NCBI GenBank assembly: GCA_023397905.1
Contig: JAEWSZ010000009.1
Coordinates: 1-64,000, forward strand
DNA from: Bacillota bacterium
GTDB taxonomy: Bacteria; Bacillota; Clostridia; Acetivibrionales; DSM-1351
DNA: 64,000 nt
Direction: 5' to 3'
The notes under the pieces are model-generated. The model did no database searches. It saw nothing but the letters and a program-made list of their open reading frames with translations, and was not told the origin of the DNA. Of the stretch, positions 34,190 to 41,628 are shown piece after piece (position 1 is the first letter of the stretch; each line of letters opens with the position of its first letter). The position numbers and the translations under genes were made by a program.

Positions 34190-34230
34190 TCGCCTGAAAG
34201 CGAAGCTTTTGACCGTAATTGACTTTATGA
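34190..34230. repeat. Right-end copy of the AGTCAATTAC element between permease and binding protein
   Basis: CGCCTGAAAGCGAAGCTTTT then GACCGTAATTGACTTTATGA matches, with a few changes, the right end of the 28338-28487 copy (GCCTGAAGGCGAAGG...CTGACTTTATAA). It lies in the 107-bp gap between the LplB-like permease and the binding protein, where a hairpin or processing site could set relative expression. Confidence 0.6.
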
Positions 34231-34248
34231 TTCCTTAATATACTAAAT

Positions 34249-35190
34249 TTACCAGATACCGACCTCCAGATATTTTTTGCTCAGTTTGTTTGCCGTGACA
34301 ACCATTATGAGCCCTATAATTCCCTGCATGAGACCGATAGCCGTCGCATATGCATATTTGCCCTGCTGGAAGCCCTGAACCACCACATAGACATCTATGA
34401 TATCGGCCATACGCATATTGCCCGGTGTCCTCAATAGATAGTTTTGTTCAAAACCCGCCGTTACAATACTTCCAATCGACATAATAAACAAAATTCCCAT
34501 GGTGGGCTTTATACCGGCCAATGTTACATGCCAGGTCTGCCGCAGCCTTCCCGCCCCGTCAATTTTTGCGGCTTCGTACAGCTCCGGATTGATTCCGGAT
34601 ATTGCAGCCAGATATATGATGGAATTCCAGCCGATATTCTTCCACAGCAGGCTCAGCAGCAATATTACATAAAAATACCTTTCTTCCATCATGTAAAAAG
34701 TGCTTGAATCACCGCCAAATAAAGCCTTGACCTGGTTCAGCAGGCCGTCGTCCGGAGCCAGCACCCTGAAAATCATCAGTGATACCACCGCCCATGACAG
34801 AAAATAAGGCATATATGAAACAGTTTGTACCAGTTTTTTAAATCTTGATATGTATAATTCATTTACAAGCAGCGCAAAAAGGATTGGAAAGGGAAATGCC
34901 AGTATTGACTTGACAAAGCCTGTAAGGAAAGTGTTTTTCACAATTGAGGCAAACTCGAAATAATGAAAGAAATCAATAAAGTTCTGCAATCCGTAATTCT
35001 GCTCCCAGTGGCTTCTGAAAATGCCCTTTGCAAAGCTGTAATCCTTGAAAGCCACAATTATTCCGGTCATGGGAATATAGGAAAATATAATGAAAAATAT
35101 AATGCAGGGCAGTACCATGATATAAATATTTCTGTGCTTCTTTACGCTTTTGAGTAAACTGCTTCCGGACCTGGTACGACTATTATTCAA
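34249..35190 (-). CDS. Carbohydrate ABC transporter permease, LplB-like
   Basis: 313 residues from a TTG start at 35190 with GAGGTG eight bases upstream; the longer frame to 35247 has no site. The first membrane segment is IYIMVLPCIIFFIIFSYIPM, and the EAA loop reads YEAAKIDGAGRLRQTWHVTL. It is the MalF-like half of the importer and pairs with the LplC-like protein encoded after the binding protein. An extended -10 element (TGCTATTAT) lies about 45 bp upstream, so it may start a transcript separate from the kinase-regulator pair, behind that pair's terminator. Confidence 0.9.
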   Translation of the reverse strand: MNNSRTRSGSSLLKSVKKHRNIYIMVLPCIIFFIIFSYIPMTGIIVAFKDYSFAKGIFRSHWEQNYGLQNFIDFFHYFEFASIVKNTFLTGFVKSILAFPFPILFALLVNELYISRFKKLVQTVSYMPYFLSWAVVSLMIFRVLAPDDGLLNQVKALFGGDSSTFYMMEERYFYVILLLSLLWKNIGWNSIIYLAAISGINPELYEAAKIDGAGRLRQTWHVTLAGIKPTMGILFIMSIGSIVTAGFEQNYLLRTPGNMRMADIIDVYVVVQGFQQGKYAYATAIGLMQGIIGLIMVVTANKLSKKYLEVGIW

Positions 35191-35319
35191 GATATATGCA
35201 CCTCGTATTTGATTATTTTTTCTTATCTTGCGATTATAATAGCACAAGCCAAAAAGTTATTTAATGTTTAAATCTCAGAAGTCTATTGTCAAATTCTTAT
35301 ATTCCCGGTGGAATAATTC

Positions 35320-35374
35320 CATCAAAACAAAACAAACCTGCTTCGATTGAACGGAATTCAACTGAAACAGGTTT
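35320..35374 (-). terminator. Terminator after the island A YesN-like regulator
   Basis: On the minus strand AAACCTGTTTCAGTTGAA (35374-35357) pairs with TTCAATCGAAGCAGGTTT (35351-35334), followed by GTTTTGTTTTG. It separates the regulator from the importer genes. Confidence 0.88.
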
Positions 35375-35395
35375 ATGACAGAGGACATGGGCCGA

Positions 35396-37000
35396 TTATT
35401 TTTGCAGGGACTGTTTTCTGTATTCCAGAGGCGTCACGCCCTTGTACTTTTTAAAAAGCTTGTAAAAATATTGTACATCCTGGAATCCGAGACTTTCAGC
35501 TATTCCGGTGACATTGGTATTGGGCAGGGAAAGCATTCTGCACGCCGCCTCCACCCTTTTATTGTTTGTGAAGTCCACAAAGCTGTATCCCGTTTTCTTT
35601 TTGAAAAGCGATGAAAAATAATTGGGATTCATTGCAAACTGCACCGCAATTTCTTTTACGCTCAGCTGCCGGTCATAATTATCCTCCACGTAATCCACCA
35701 CCATATCGATTACGCTGCTGCATTTTACCGATTCAAGGGGCTCAATATTAAATACGTTGACTATTGTGGTATGGAGATAGTTCACTATTTCGGTTTTGTT
35801 GTCCAGATAATCCAGTATATCTCCCGTAAAATCCACCTCAAAGGGAGGCTTCATAATATCGATGGACCTGTTGGAACACAGGCCGCTGATTATGCCTATT
35901 ACCTCATGATATATGCGCCTTGTGTTTATCATATCCCCCTGGGGCTTTACATTCATGCCGAAGAGATCCTTCAAAGTCAGCTTTATATTGTCATAATCGG
36001 CTTTATTGATATACTGGGCGAGCAGTTTCAGGTACTGGTCGGAAGACGACCTTTCCGCGGTACGGCTCAAGCTGCCGGAATCATATATTTTATTGATTCC
36101 CGTCTCAAACCTGATATCCAGCAGCTTTCTCAGATTTTTATACAGGCTTTCGCTCACTGCTTCCGCAACTTCTCCGACAGCAATGGTTACGCTTAATTTC
36201 AAGCTGTTCTTTATCTCAGGAACAGCCATTTCCAGAAAACCGGCAGCGGCTTTGGCCACACCCGGCTTCTGCCTTCCTGTTATGACGGCAAATACTTCAT
36301 TTATGTTCTTCTGGTTGTCAATAATCCTTATGGTCTCATTGGGGGCAATACCTGCCAGGTTTTCCCTCAACTCTCCCTTTATCCCCTCAATGCCGTTGAA
36401 TTCCTTATTCCATATGTTGAAATTGCAGCTGTCCAGATGAAAGAGGATTATCCGGCACAGCCTGTCCTTCAGGAAGGGATTGTCTTCAAAAAAGTCTCCG
36501 CTGGTATCAATAAGCTTGTTGGGAGAATGCAGCAGCTGATTTACCGTTCTTTCAAGCCTTATCAGTTCGGATTCCTTTTCCAGTCCTTCCTTCTGTCTGC
36601 CAAGATCGTCAAGCCTTTTGGATTCATCTATCTGATTGATTGAATTGTTCAGCAATTCCTCTACTTTTCCGGGGTCGATAGGTTTCAGGATATATCCTCC
36701 TGCTCCGAGGTTTAAAGCCTTTTGTGCAAAATCGAACTCCGAATATCCGCTGATAATCATAAATCTGGCGTCGATTTTATTTTTCCTGCAGTTTTCAAGC
36801 ACTTCTATTCCGCTCATTAAAGGCATCTTAATGTCCAGAAGGACAATATCCGGCCTGTGCGCTTTAATTAATGAAAAGGCCTCTTCGCCGTTCACCGCTT
36901 CAAAAAAATCGAACTCAAAGCCTGTTTTGCTTATTACGGCGATAATCCCTTTGCGTATATATTCTTCATCATCAGCTACTAAAACCTTATACAACTGCAT
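35396..37000 (-). CDS. AraC-type response regulator, YesN-like (island A)
   Basis: 534 residues from ATG 37000; 37003 (ATG) and 37015 (TTG) are alternatives, and none has an ideally spaced site (GAAGGG sits against the ATG pair). The receiver domain (1-120) has the Asp-Asp-Glu pair VADDEEY and phospho-acceptor in VLLDIKMP. A middle region (about 130-420) is of unknown fold. The C-terminal AraC domain has both helix-turn-helix motifs (LSVKEIAVQFAMNPNYFSSL; VTGIAESLGFQDVQYFYKLF). YesN-type regulators activate adjacent ABC/GH operons when their LytS/YesM-like kinase senses an extracellular saccharide. A MITE-like copy occupies the gap to the kinase. Confidence 0.9.
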   Translation of the reverse strand: MQLYKVLVADDEEYIRKGIIAVISKTGFEFDFFEAVNGEEAFSLIKAHRPDIVLLDIKMPLMSGIEVLENCRKNKIDARFMIISGYSEFDFAQKALNLGAGGYILKPIDPGKVEELLNNSINQIDESKRLDDLGRQKEGLEKESELIRLERTVNQLLHSPNKLIDTSGDFFEDNPFLKDRLCRIILFHLDSCNFNIWNKEFNGIEGIKGELRENLAGIAPNETIRIIDNQKNINEVFAVITGRQKPGVAKAAAGFLEMAVPEIKNSLKLSVTIAVGEVAEAVSESLYKNLRKLLDIRFETGINKIYDSGSLSRTAERSSSDQYLKLLAQYINKADYDNIKLTLKDLFGMNVKPQGDMINTRRIYHEVIGIISGLCSNRSIDIMKPPFEVDFTGDILDYLDNKTEIVNYLHTTIVNVFNIEPLESVKCSSVIDMVVDYVEDNYDRQLSVKEIAVQFAMNPNYFSSLFKKKTGYSFVDFTNNKRVEAACRMLSLPNTNVTGIAESLGFQDVQYFYKLFKKYKGVTPLEYRKQSLQK

Positions 37001-37019
37001 CATCCCTTCACTCAAATTC

Positions 37020-37092
37020 AGTGATCTGCAACATTAGTCCTGAGAAAGCTTCCCTCACCTGACAATATACGTTTTAAATGTTACAGGCCGCT
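37020..37092. mobile_element. Internally deleted MITE-like copy between kinase and regulator
   Basis: 73 bp with inverted ends AGTGATCTGCAACATT (37020-37035) and AATGTTACAGGCCGCT (37077-37092). From TAGTCCTGAGAAA to the right end it aligns along about 58 bp with 13780-13838, so it equals the larger copy minus about 87 internal bases. It supplies the last codons and the stop codon of the kinase. Confidence 0.8.
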
Positions 37093-38910
37093 AGGAATTC
37101 TGATTTTCACAAGAGTTCCTATGTTCTGTATGCTCTTTATCTCAAGTCCGAATTCTTCTCCGTATGCAAGCTTTATTCTGGAATTTACATTCTGAAGCCC
37201 TATGCTTTTTTTATTTCCGTCAACCTGCCATTCGTCGTTGATTTTCAGCCTGTCATTTATCAAGGTGAGCCTGTGTTCCGGAATTCCGGTCCCGTCATCC
37301 TGAATGTCAATCTCTATTATACCGTCTTTTTCGGTTGCGGATATTTCGGCGCAGCCTTTTTCCTTTTTGTCAGTAAAGCCGTGCACAATGAAATTCTCTA
37401 TAACAGGCTGCAGTATAAACCTGAGAATCCTGCGGCTTTCCAGTTCTTCAGGAATATCAAATATCACGCTGAACTTATCCCCGAACCGCACCTTCTGAAT
37501 ATCCACATAATTGTGGATCTGGTTGATTTCCTCCTTAAACTCCACATACTCGCTGACATTGTTATTTAGATTATACCTTAACATCTCGCCTAATTTTAAC
37601 ACGATTTTACTTATTTCCATGCAATTGTTGACTATGGCGATTGAATTGATGCACTCCAGGGTATTGTATAAAAAATGCGGGTTTATCTGAAATTGAAGCG
37701 CCTTTAATTCAGCCTCTCTTTTTTTCAGCTTCTGAACATAATTTTCATTGATTGTCTGCTTCAGCTTTTCGACCATTTCATTGAAATTGTTATGGACAAT
37801 GCCTATTTCATCGTTGTAGCCGCTGGCGTCGGTCACGTTCAGATCGCCCTTTTTTACTTTTTCCATATGTCCCAGCAGGTATTTCAGCCTCTTTCCAAAG
37901 CTGGCCGAAAAGGACAGTATGATTATGAGGGAAACGGCTCCTATACTGATAATGGCAATGAGCATAAGCGCAATGGCGTTGCGTATTTTGACATTTACAG
38001 AATCCGTGGGAAAGACTATTATGCACTTGAAATCCCTGTACTGCATATTCCGCAATACGGCCAGGGCAGAACCTCCGCCTGTGTTCATAAGAGGTATCTC
38101 ACTGTCCTTGCGTTTCAGATCCTCCCCTGACAGGCCGATATCTTTAAGGGACTCCGGGCAATTCTGGTATATGACCTTTCCCGTTTCATCCAGAGTATAT
38201 ATTTTCAGGTTCTGAACCTTGTCTATGCGCTTGTCGGATAACTGATACAGATTCTTTTTATTCACATTGATTTTGATCAAACCGATAATATCCATCCTGT
38301 TATCCTGCTGAAGGCTTGAAATAACTTTCACCAGGGACAGGTCTCCTTTATCGTCCGGGCTTGACAGTATTTCCAGCTTTCTCTTTTTCATATCTATCTG
38401 CTTGTACCAGTCATTGTTCTGGACGTTTTCGATATTTTCGGCGTATTTTCCGAACAGGTCAAAGCCCGGATTCATAAAATATATTTTTATTTCGTCTATC
38501 TGGGAATAATCGTAGCCCGACCGCAGAAAGTCAATTTCATTGCTTACGTCGATGTTTTTTTGCATATTGTTAAAATAGTCCGAGGACTGCATGGTGGACA
38601 GGGCCTTTTGAATGGAATTGGATGTGGCTATTCCCGAAATGAGGTTTTCAAATATGTTCAATTTATAGCTTACGCTGCTGGCATACTGCTCGGTAATCAT
38701 CTCATAGGTGGACGTTACTTCGTTTTCAATGATGGAACTCATGCTGACGTAATAGGAGCAGCTCACAGCCATCAGCGAAAGAAAAATCAGGCACAGCGTA
38801 AGCATTATTATCTTCCGGACGATACTTGTGTTGTGATTGAAATTTCTTATAGTTCCTCTTAATCCGCTAATTAATCCGCTAAAAATAAAGATTCCCCCCA
38901 AGTATGGCAT
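37081..38910 (-). CDS. YesM-like sensor histidine kinase (island A)
   Basis: 609 residues. Membrane segments lie near 32-55 and 317-340, bounding an outer sensor domain of about 260 residues. HAMP follows (about 345-395), then the LytS/YesM-type kinase with QINPHFLYNTLECINSI (phospho-accepting His) and HATPase motifs RFILQPVIENFIVHG and DDGTGIP. The ATG 38910 stands only three bases after the hemZ stop codon, with AAGGA directly against it, so re-initiation from hemZ is possible; a later start cannot be excluded. The final codons (PSGL, stop) come from a MITE-like insertion, which is harmless to the fold. Partner of the YesN-like regulator encoded next. Confidence 0.88.
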   Translation of the reverse strand: MPYLGGIFIFSGLISGLRGTIRNFNHNTSIVRKIIMLTLCLIFLSLMAVSCSYYVSMSSIIENEVTSTYEMITEQYASSVSYKLNIFENLISGIATSNSIQKALSTMQSSDYFNNMQKNIDVSNEIDFLRSGYDYSQIDEIKIYFMNPGFDLFGKYAENIENVQNNDWYKQIDMKKRKLEILSSPDDKGDLSLVKVISSLQQDNRMDIIGLIKINVNKKNLYQLSDKRIDKVQNLKIYTLDETGKVIYQNCPESLKDIGLSGEDLKRKDSEIPLMNTGGGSALAVLRNMQYRDFKCIIVFPTDSVNVKIRNAIALMLIAIISIGAVSLIIILSFSASFGKRLKYLLGHMEKVKKGDLNVTDASGYNDEIGIVHNNFNEMVEKLKQTINENYVQKLKKREAELKALQFQINPHFLYNTLECINSIAIVNNCMEISKIVLKLGEMLRYNLNNNVSEYVEFKEEINQIHNYVDIQKVRFGDKFSVIFDIPEELESRRILRFILQPVIENFIVHGFTDKKEKGCAEISATEKDGIIEIDIQDDGTGIPEHRLTLINDRLKINDEWQVDGNKKSIGLQNVNSRIKLAYGEEFGLEIKSIQNIGTLVKIRIPSGL

Positions 38911-38913
38911 TCC

Positions 38914-40464
38914 TTATAAATATGATTGCTGCAACAATTCAAACAGACGGGCTTTCCTGCCAATCATTTCATCCAGCCGGCCTATGTATTCCTCCACACT
39001 TTTAACATTAAACGCCCTTTCAATTCTGTCCTGAGGGAATACCACCTTTGTCACCGCGCCGGCGCCGCAGGCTATAACAGACTGTTTTTCCTCCATTATC
39101 TGGATATTGTAGACGCATTCCTTGCCTTTCCTGCTGTAGCCCACATTCTCCAGATTGCCCAGAATATCCTTCTGTCTGTACAAATAGTACGGTTCAAGCC
39201 CCATGGCTCCGGCCTGTATTCCTGCCATATCCACCATATCCGCAACCTGTCTGAACTCTGTTTCCAAATTGTAATTTCCCATTTCGGCAGTGAGCCTGGA
39301 AGCCCTTTTTACCGCCATTGTATGGATGGTGAGACTGTCGGGGCCAAGCTGCGATATCTTCTCCAGGGTGGTCCGGAACATAGCCGGATCCTCTCCCGGC
39401 AGACCGCATATGAGATCCATATTGATATTGTCAAAACCCAGTTCTCTGGCCAGCCAATAGGCCTCTTCCGCCTCTGCCGGAGTATGGTTTCTCCCTATTC
39501 TCTCCAGTGTGGAGCTGTTCATGGTCTGAGGGTTTATGCTGATTCTGGATACCCTGCTGTTTTTGATTATTTTCAGTTTTTCCCTGTCAATGGTATCCGG
39601 GCGGCCCGCTTCCAGTGTATACTCCTTCAAATCCTCCAGCTCCAGATGGGACTCGATGCCTTCCAGCAAATGCGACAATTGCCTGCCGTTGATGGAGGTA
39701 GGCGTGCCGCCGCCCATATAAAGGCTTTCTATCCGGAGACCTTTCTTTTTTATAAGTGATGCTGTTTGCCCTATTTCCTCCAGCAAAGCTTCAATATATG
39801 CATCCACCATTTTCTTATATTGCCCGACGGTGCTGGAACTGAATGAACAATATAGGCAGCGTGTGGGGCAGAAAGGTATCCCTATATAAAAAGAAACTCC
39901 TCCGGGAACGGAGCCCGCAAATAAATGCCTCTGGTTCAGGGCCACCTTATAGAGCAGCCCGGCCTTGTCCGCCGTGACGAAATAATTCTGCTCCAATGTA
40001 CTTATTATATCATCCCGGCTCCTATTGCGGTCCAGAAATTCATTGACAAGTTTTGCCGGCCTGATACCGGTCATAATTCCCCATGGTATGGTCTTTCCGG
40101 TATATTCTTGCAGAAGCAGGAATAATTTTCTTTTAAAAATTCTTTTAAAGGCTTTTATTTCCTGCTTGTGCTCAGGCTGAGACCCGCTTCCGGTAAAAAT
40201 ACCTGCTCCGGAATCCTGACCGTTTCCATCTAAAAGGTCAACTTCCAGAGGAATGCCGGTCTCTTCGTCATATGCGCCGTCCCTGAGCCTTATAACAACG
40301 CAATCCTGCCCATTAAACTCATGCCGCCCGCAATAAATAAAAGCCTGGCCGCATTCATCCGCGGAATCGCCAGCCTTCTTCATCTCCGGCCGCAAAAAAA
40401 ACAGCTTCATCACATCTTCAAACTCATAATTAAGCCAGCCGCATTCATTTCTATAGTAAATCAT
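38914..40464 (-). CDS. hemZ: Coproporphyrinogen dehydrogenase-like radical SAM protein HemZ
   Basis: 516 residues, matching the HemZ class rather than the shorter HemW. The radical SAM cluster is Cys199-x3-Cys203-x2-Cys206 (IPFCPTRCLYCSF). SAM-binding motifs MGGGTPT and ISINPQTM follow, and a Clostridia-type N-terminal extension of about 160 residues precedes. It is annotated as oxygen-independent coproporphyrinogen oxidase-like, though the chemistry of HemZ is not firmly shown. The ATG directly follows the stop of the MBL hydrolase gene, with GGTGGAG overlapping that gene's end, showing coupling. It is the last housekeeping gene before island A; hisS is its usual next neighbour. Confidence 0.9.
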   Translation of the reverse strand: MIYYRNECGWLNYEFEDVMKLFFLRPEMKKAGDSADECGQAFIYCGRHEFNGQDCVVIRLRDGAYDEETGIPLEVDLLDGNGQDSGAGIFTGSGSQPEHKQEIKAFKRIFKRKLFLLLQEYTGKTIPWGIMTGIRPAKLVNEFLDRNRSRDDIISTLEQNYFVTADKAGLLYKVALNQRHLFAGSVPGGVSFYIGIPFCPTRCLYCSFSSSTVGQYKKMVDAYIEALLEEIGQTASLIKKKGLRIESLYMGGGTPTSINGRQLSHLLEGIESHLELEDLKEYTLEAGRPDTIDREKLKIIKNSRVSRISINPQTMNSSTLERIGRNHTPAEAEEAYWLARELGFDNINMDLICGLPGEDPAMFRTTLEKISQLGPDSLTIHTMAVKRASRLTAEMGNYNLETEFRQVADMVDMAGIQAGAMGLEPYYLYRQKDILGNLENVGYSRKGKECVYNIQIMEEKQSVIACGAGAVTKVVFPQDRIERAFNVKSVEEYIGRLDEMIGRKARLFELLQQSYL

Positions 40465-41091
40465 TTACCACTCCACCGCATGTTTAATAGGATTTGCAAG
40501 CCTTTCCGCGGCAATGGTGGTCTTAATCCCATGGCCAGGATATACGTCCATATTATCCGGCAAGGGGAAAAGCCTGTCTACAATAGACCTGTATATGTCC
40601 TCAAAGCTGCCGTTGGGCAGGTCCACCCTTCCGTAACCCGAATTGAACAGAGTATCGCCTGAGAAAAGACTATTATTTACCTGAATGCATATGGAGCCTG
40701 GCGTATGGCCCGGAGTGTGAATTATTTTGAATTCCAGCTCTCCAAGTTTTACTACACTACCGTCTCTGAGAACTTCGGCCTTGCTTTTAAAGGTCTTCAC
40801 ATCCCCCGCATAGGCGGAAACATTAAACCTGGCATCAGTCAGGGCAAGCTCGTCATCAATATGAATATAAACCCTGGCATTGGTTTTTTCAACAATATTG
40901 TCCAGCTCCGCCACATGATCTATATGCCCGTGGGTGAGGATTATCTTTTCAATAGATATATTTAGTTCCGAAGCCACCTGCATTACCTTTTCAGCGCTTA
41001 CTCCGGCATCAATGAGCAGGCCTTTTCCGTTTTCTCCGATTAAATAGGACAGGGATTCGAACATCCCTCCTGTAATAGGCTTAATAACCAT
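40465..41091 (-). CDS. Metallo-beta-lactamase-fold hydrolase (glyoxalase II-like, YqgX type)
   Basis: 208 residues; ATG 41091 with GGAGG four bases upstream was preferred to the ATG at 41103. The metal site motif is THGHIDH, with further ligands in HTPGHTPGS and FSGDTLF, and the C-terminal YPGHGIKTT. This is the short glyoxalase-II-like subgroup that lacks the C-terminal substrate domain of true GloB. It probably hydrolyses a thioester or ester in the cytoplasm; the substrate is unknown. Position between dtd and hemZ is conserved in Clostridia. Confidence 0.9.
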   Translation of the reverse strand: MVIKPITGGMFESLSYLIGENGKGLLIDAGVSAEKVMQVASELNISIEKIILTHGHIDHVAELDNIVEKTNARVYIHIDDELALTDARFNVSAYAGDVKTFKSKAEVLRDGSVVKLGELEFKIIHTPGHTPGSICIQVNNSLFSGDTLFNSGYGRVDLPNGSFEDIYRSIVDRLFPLPDNMDVYPGHGIKTTIAAERLANPIKHAVEW

Positions 41092-41154
41092 TTTTCCCTC
41101 CATATCCCCATATGTGCACCAAACAGCGTTGACCGTATGGATTGGCCCTATGGC

Positions 41155-41604
41155 CTAAAATTCTCTCCTGCTGTCGATCAAAAGTGTAACAGGTCCGTCA
41201 TTACTGATATCCACAAGCATTTCAGCCTGGAATATTCCTGTCTGGACAGTAATACCGTAGCTCTTACACTTTTCAACAAAACTTTCGTACATATCCCTGG
41301 CCGCTTCCGGCCTTGCGGCCTTGTCATAGCCCGGCCTCCTGCCTTTTCTGCAGTCGCCGTATAAAGTAAACTGGGAAACCACCAGCAATTCCCCTCCTGT
41401 TTCCAGCAGGGACAGGTTCATTTTTCCGCCGTCATCTTCAAATATTCTCAGATTGACAATCTTCTCGGCCAGGTAATCAATATCTGAGTCAGAATCTTCA
41501 ATTCCCACCCCTAAAAGCACCATCAGGCCCTTGTTGATTTTTCCCACTACTTTTTCGTCAACCGTGACACTGGATTTTCTGACTCTCTGAACAACCGCTC
41601 TCAT
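41155..41604 (-). CDS. dtd: D-aminoacyl-tRNA deacylase
   Basis: 149 residues, normal length. Signature motifs are MRAVVQRV at the start, the SQFTLYGDCRKGRRP loop, and NDGPVTLLID (GP-cisPro-like motif) near the C-terminus. It removes D-amino acids, and glycine from tRNA-Ala, protecting translation. It lies 25 bases (to the chosen TTG-start rel gene end) downstream of rel in the housekeeping operon. GGAG precedes ATG 41604. Confidence 0.96.
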   Translation of the reverse strand: MRAVVQRVRKSSVTVDEKVVGKINKGLMVLLGVGIEDSDSDIDYLAEKIVNLRIFEDDGGKMNLSLLETGGELLVVSQFTLYGDCRKGRRPGYDKAARPEAARDMYESFVEKCKSYGITVQTGIFQAEMLVDISNDGPVTLLIDSRREF

Positions 41605-41628
41605 ACCCGCTCCTGAATTCTGCTCTTC

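Noticed and set aside
34196..34213. cre-like sequence TGAAAGCGAAGCTTTTGA
   Set aside because: Spacing does not fit the catabolite-responsive element consensus and the stretch belongs to a repeat-family copy.
38914..40464. Annotation as HemW
   Set aside because: The product is 516 residues with a long N-terminal extension and sits in the dtd-MBL-hisS context, which fits HemZ.
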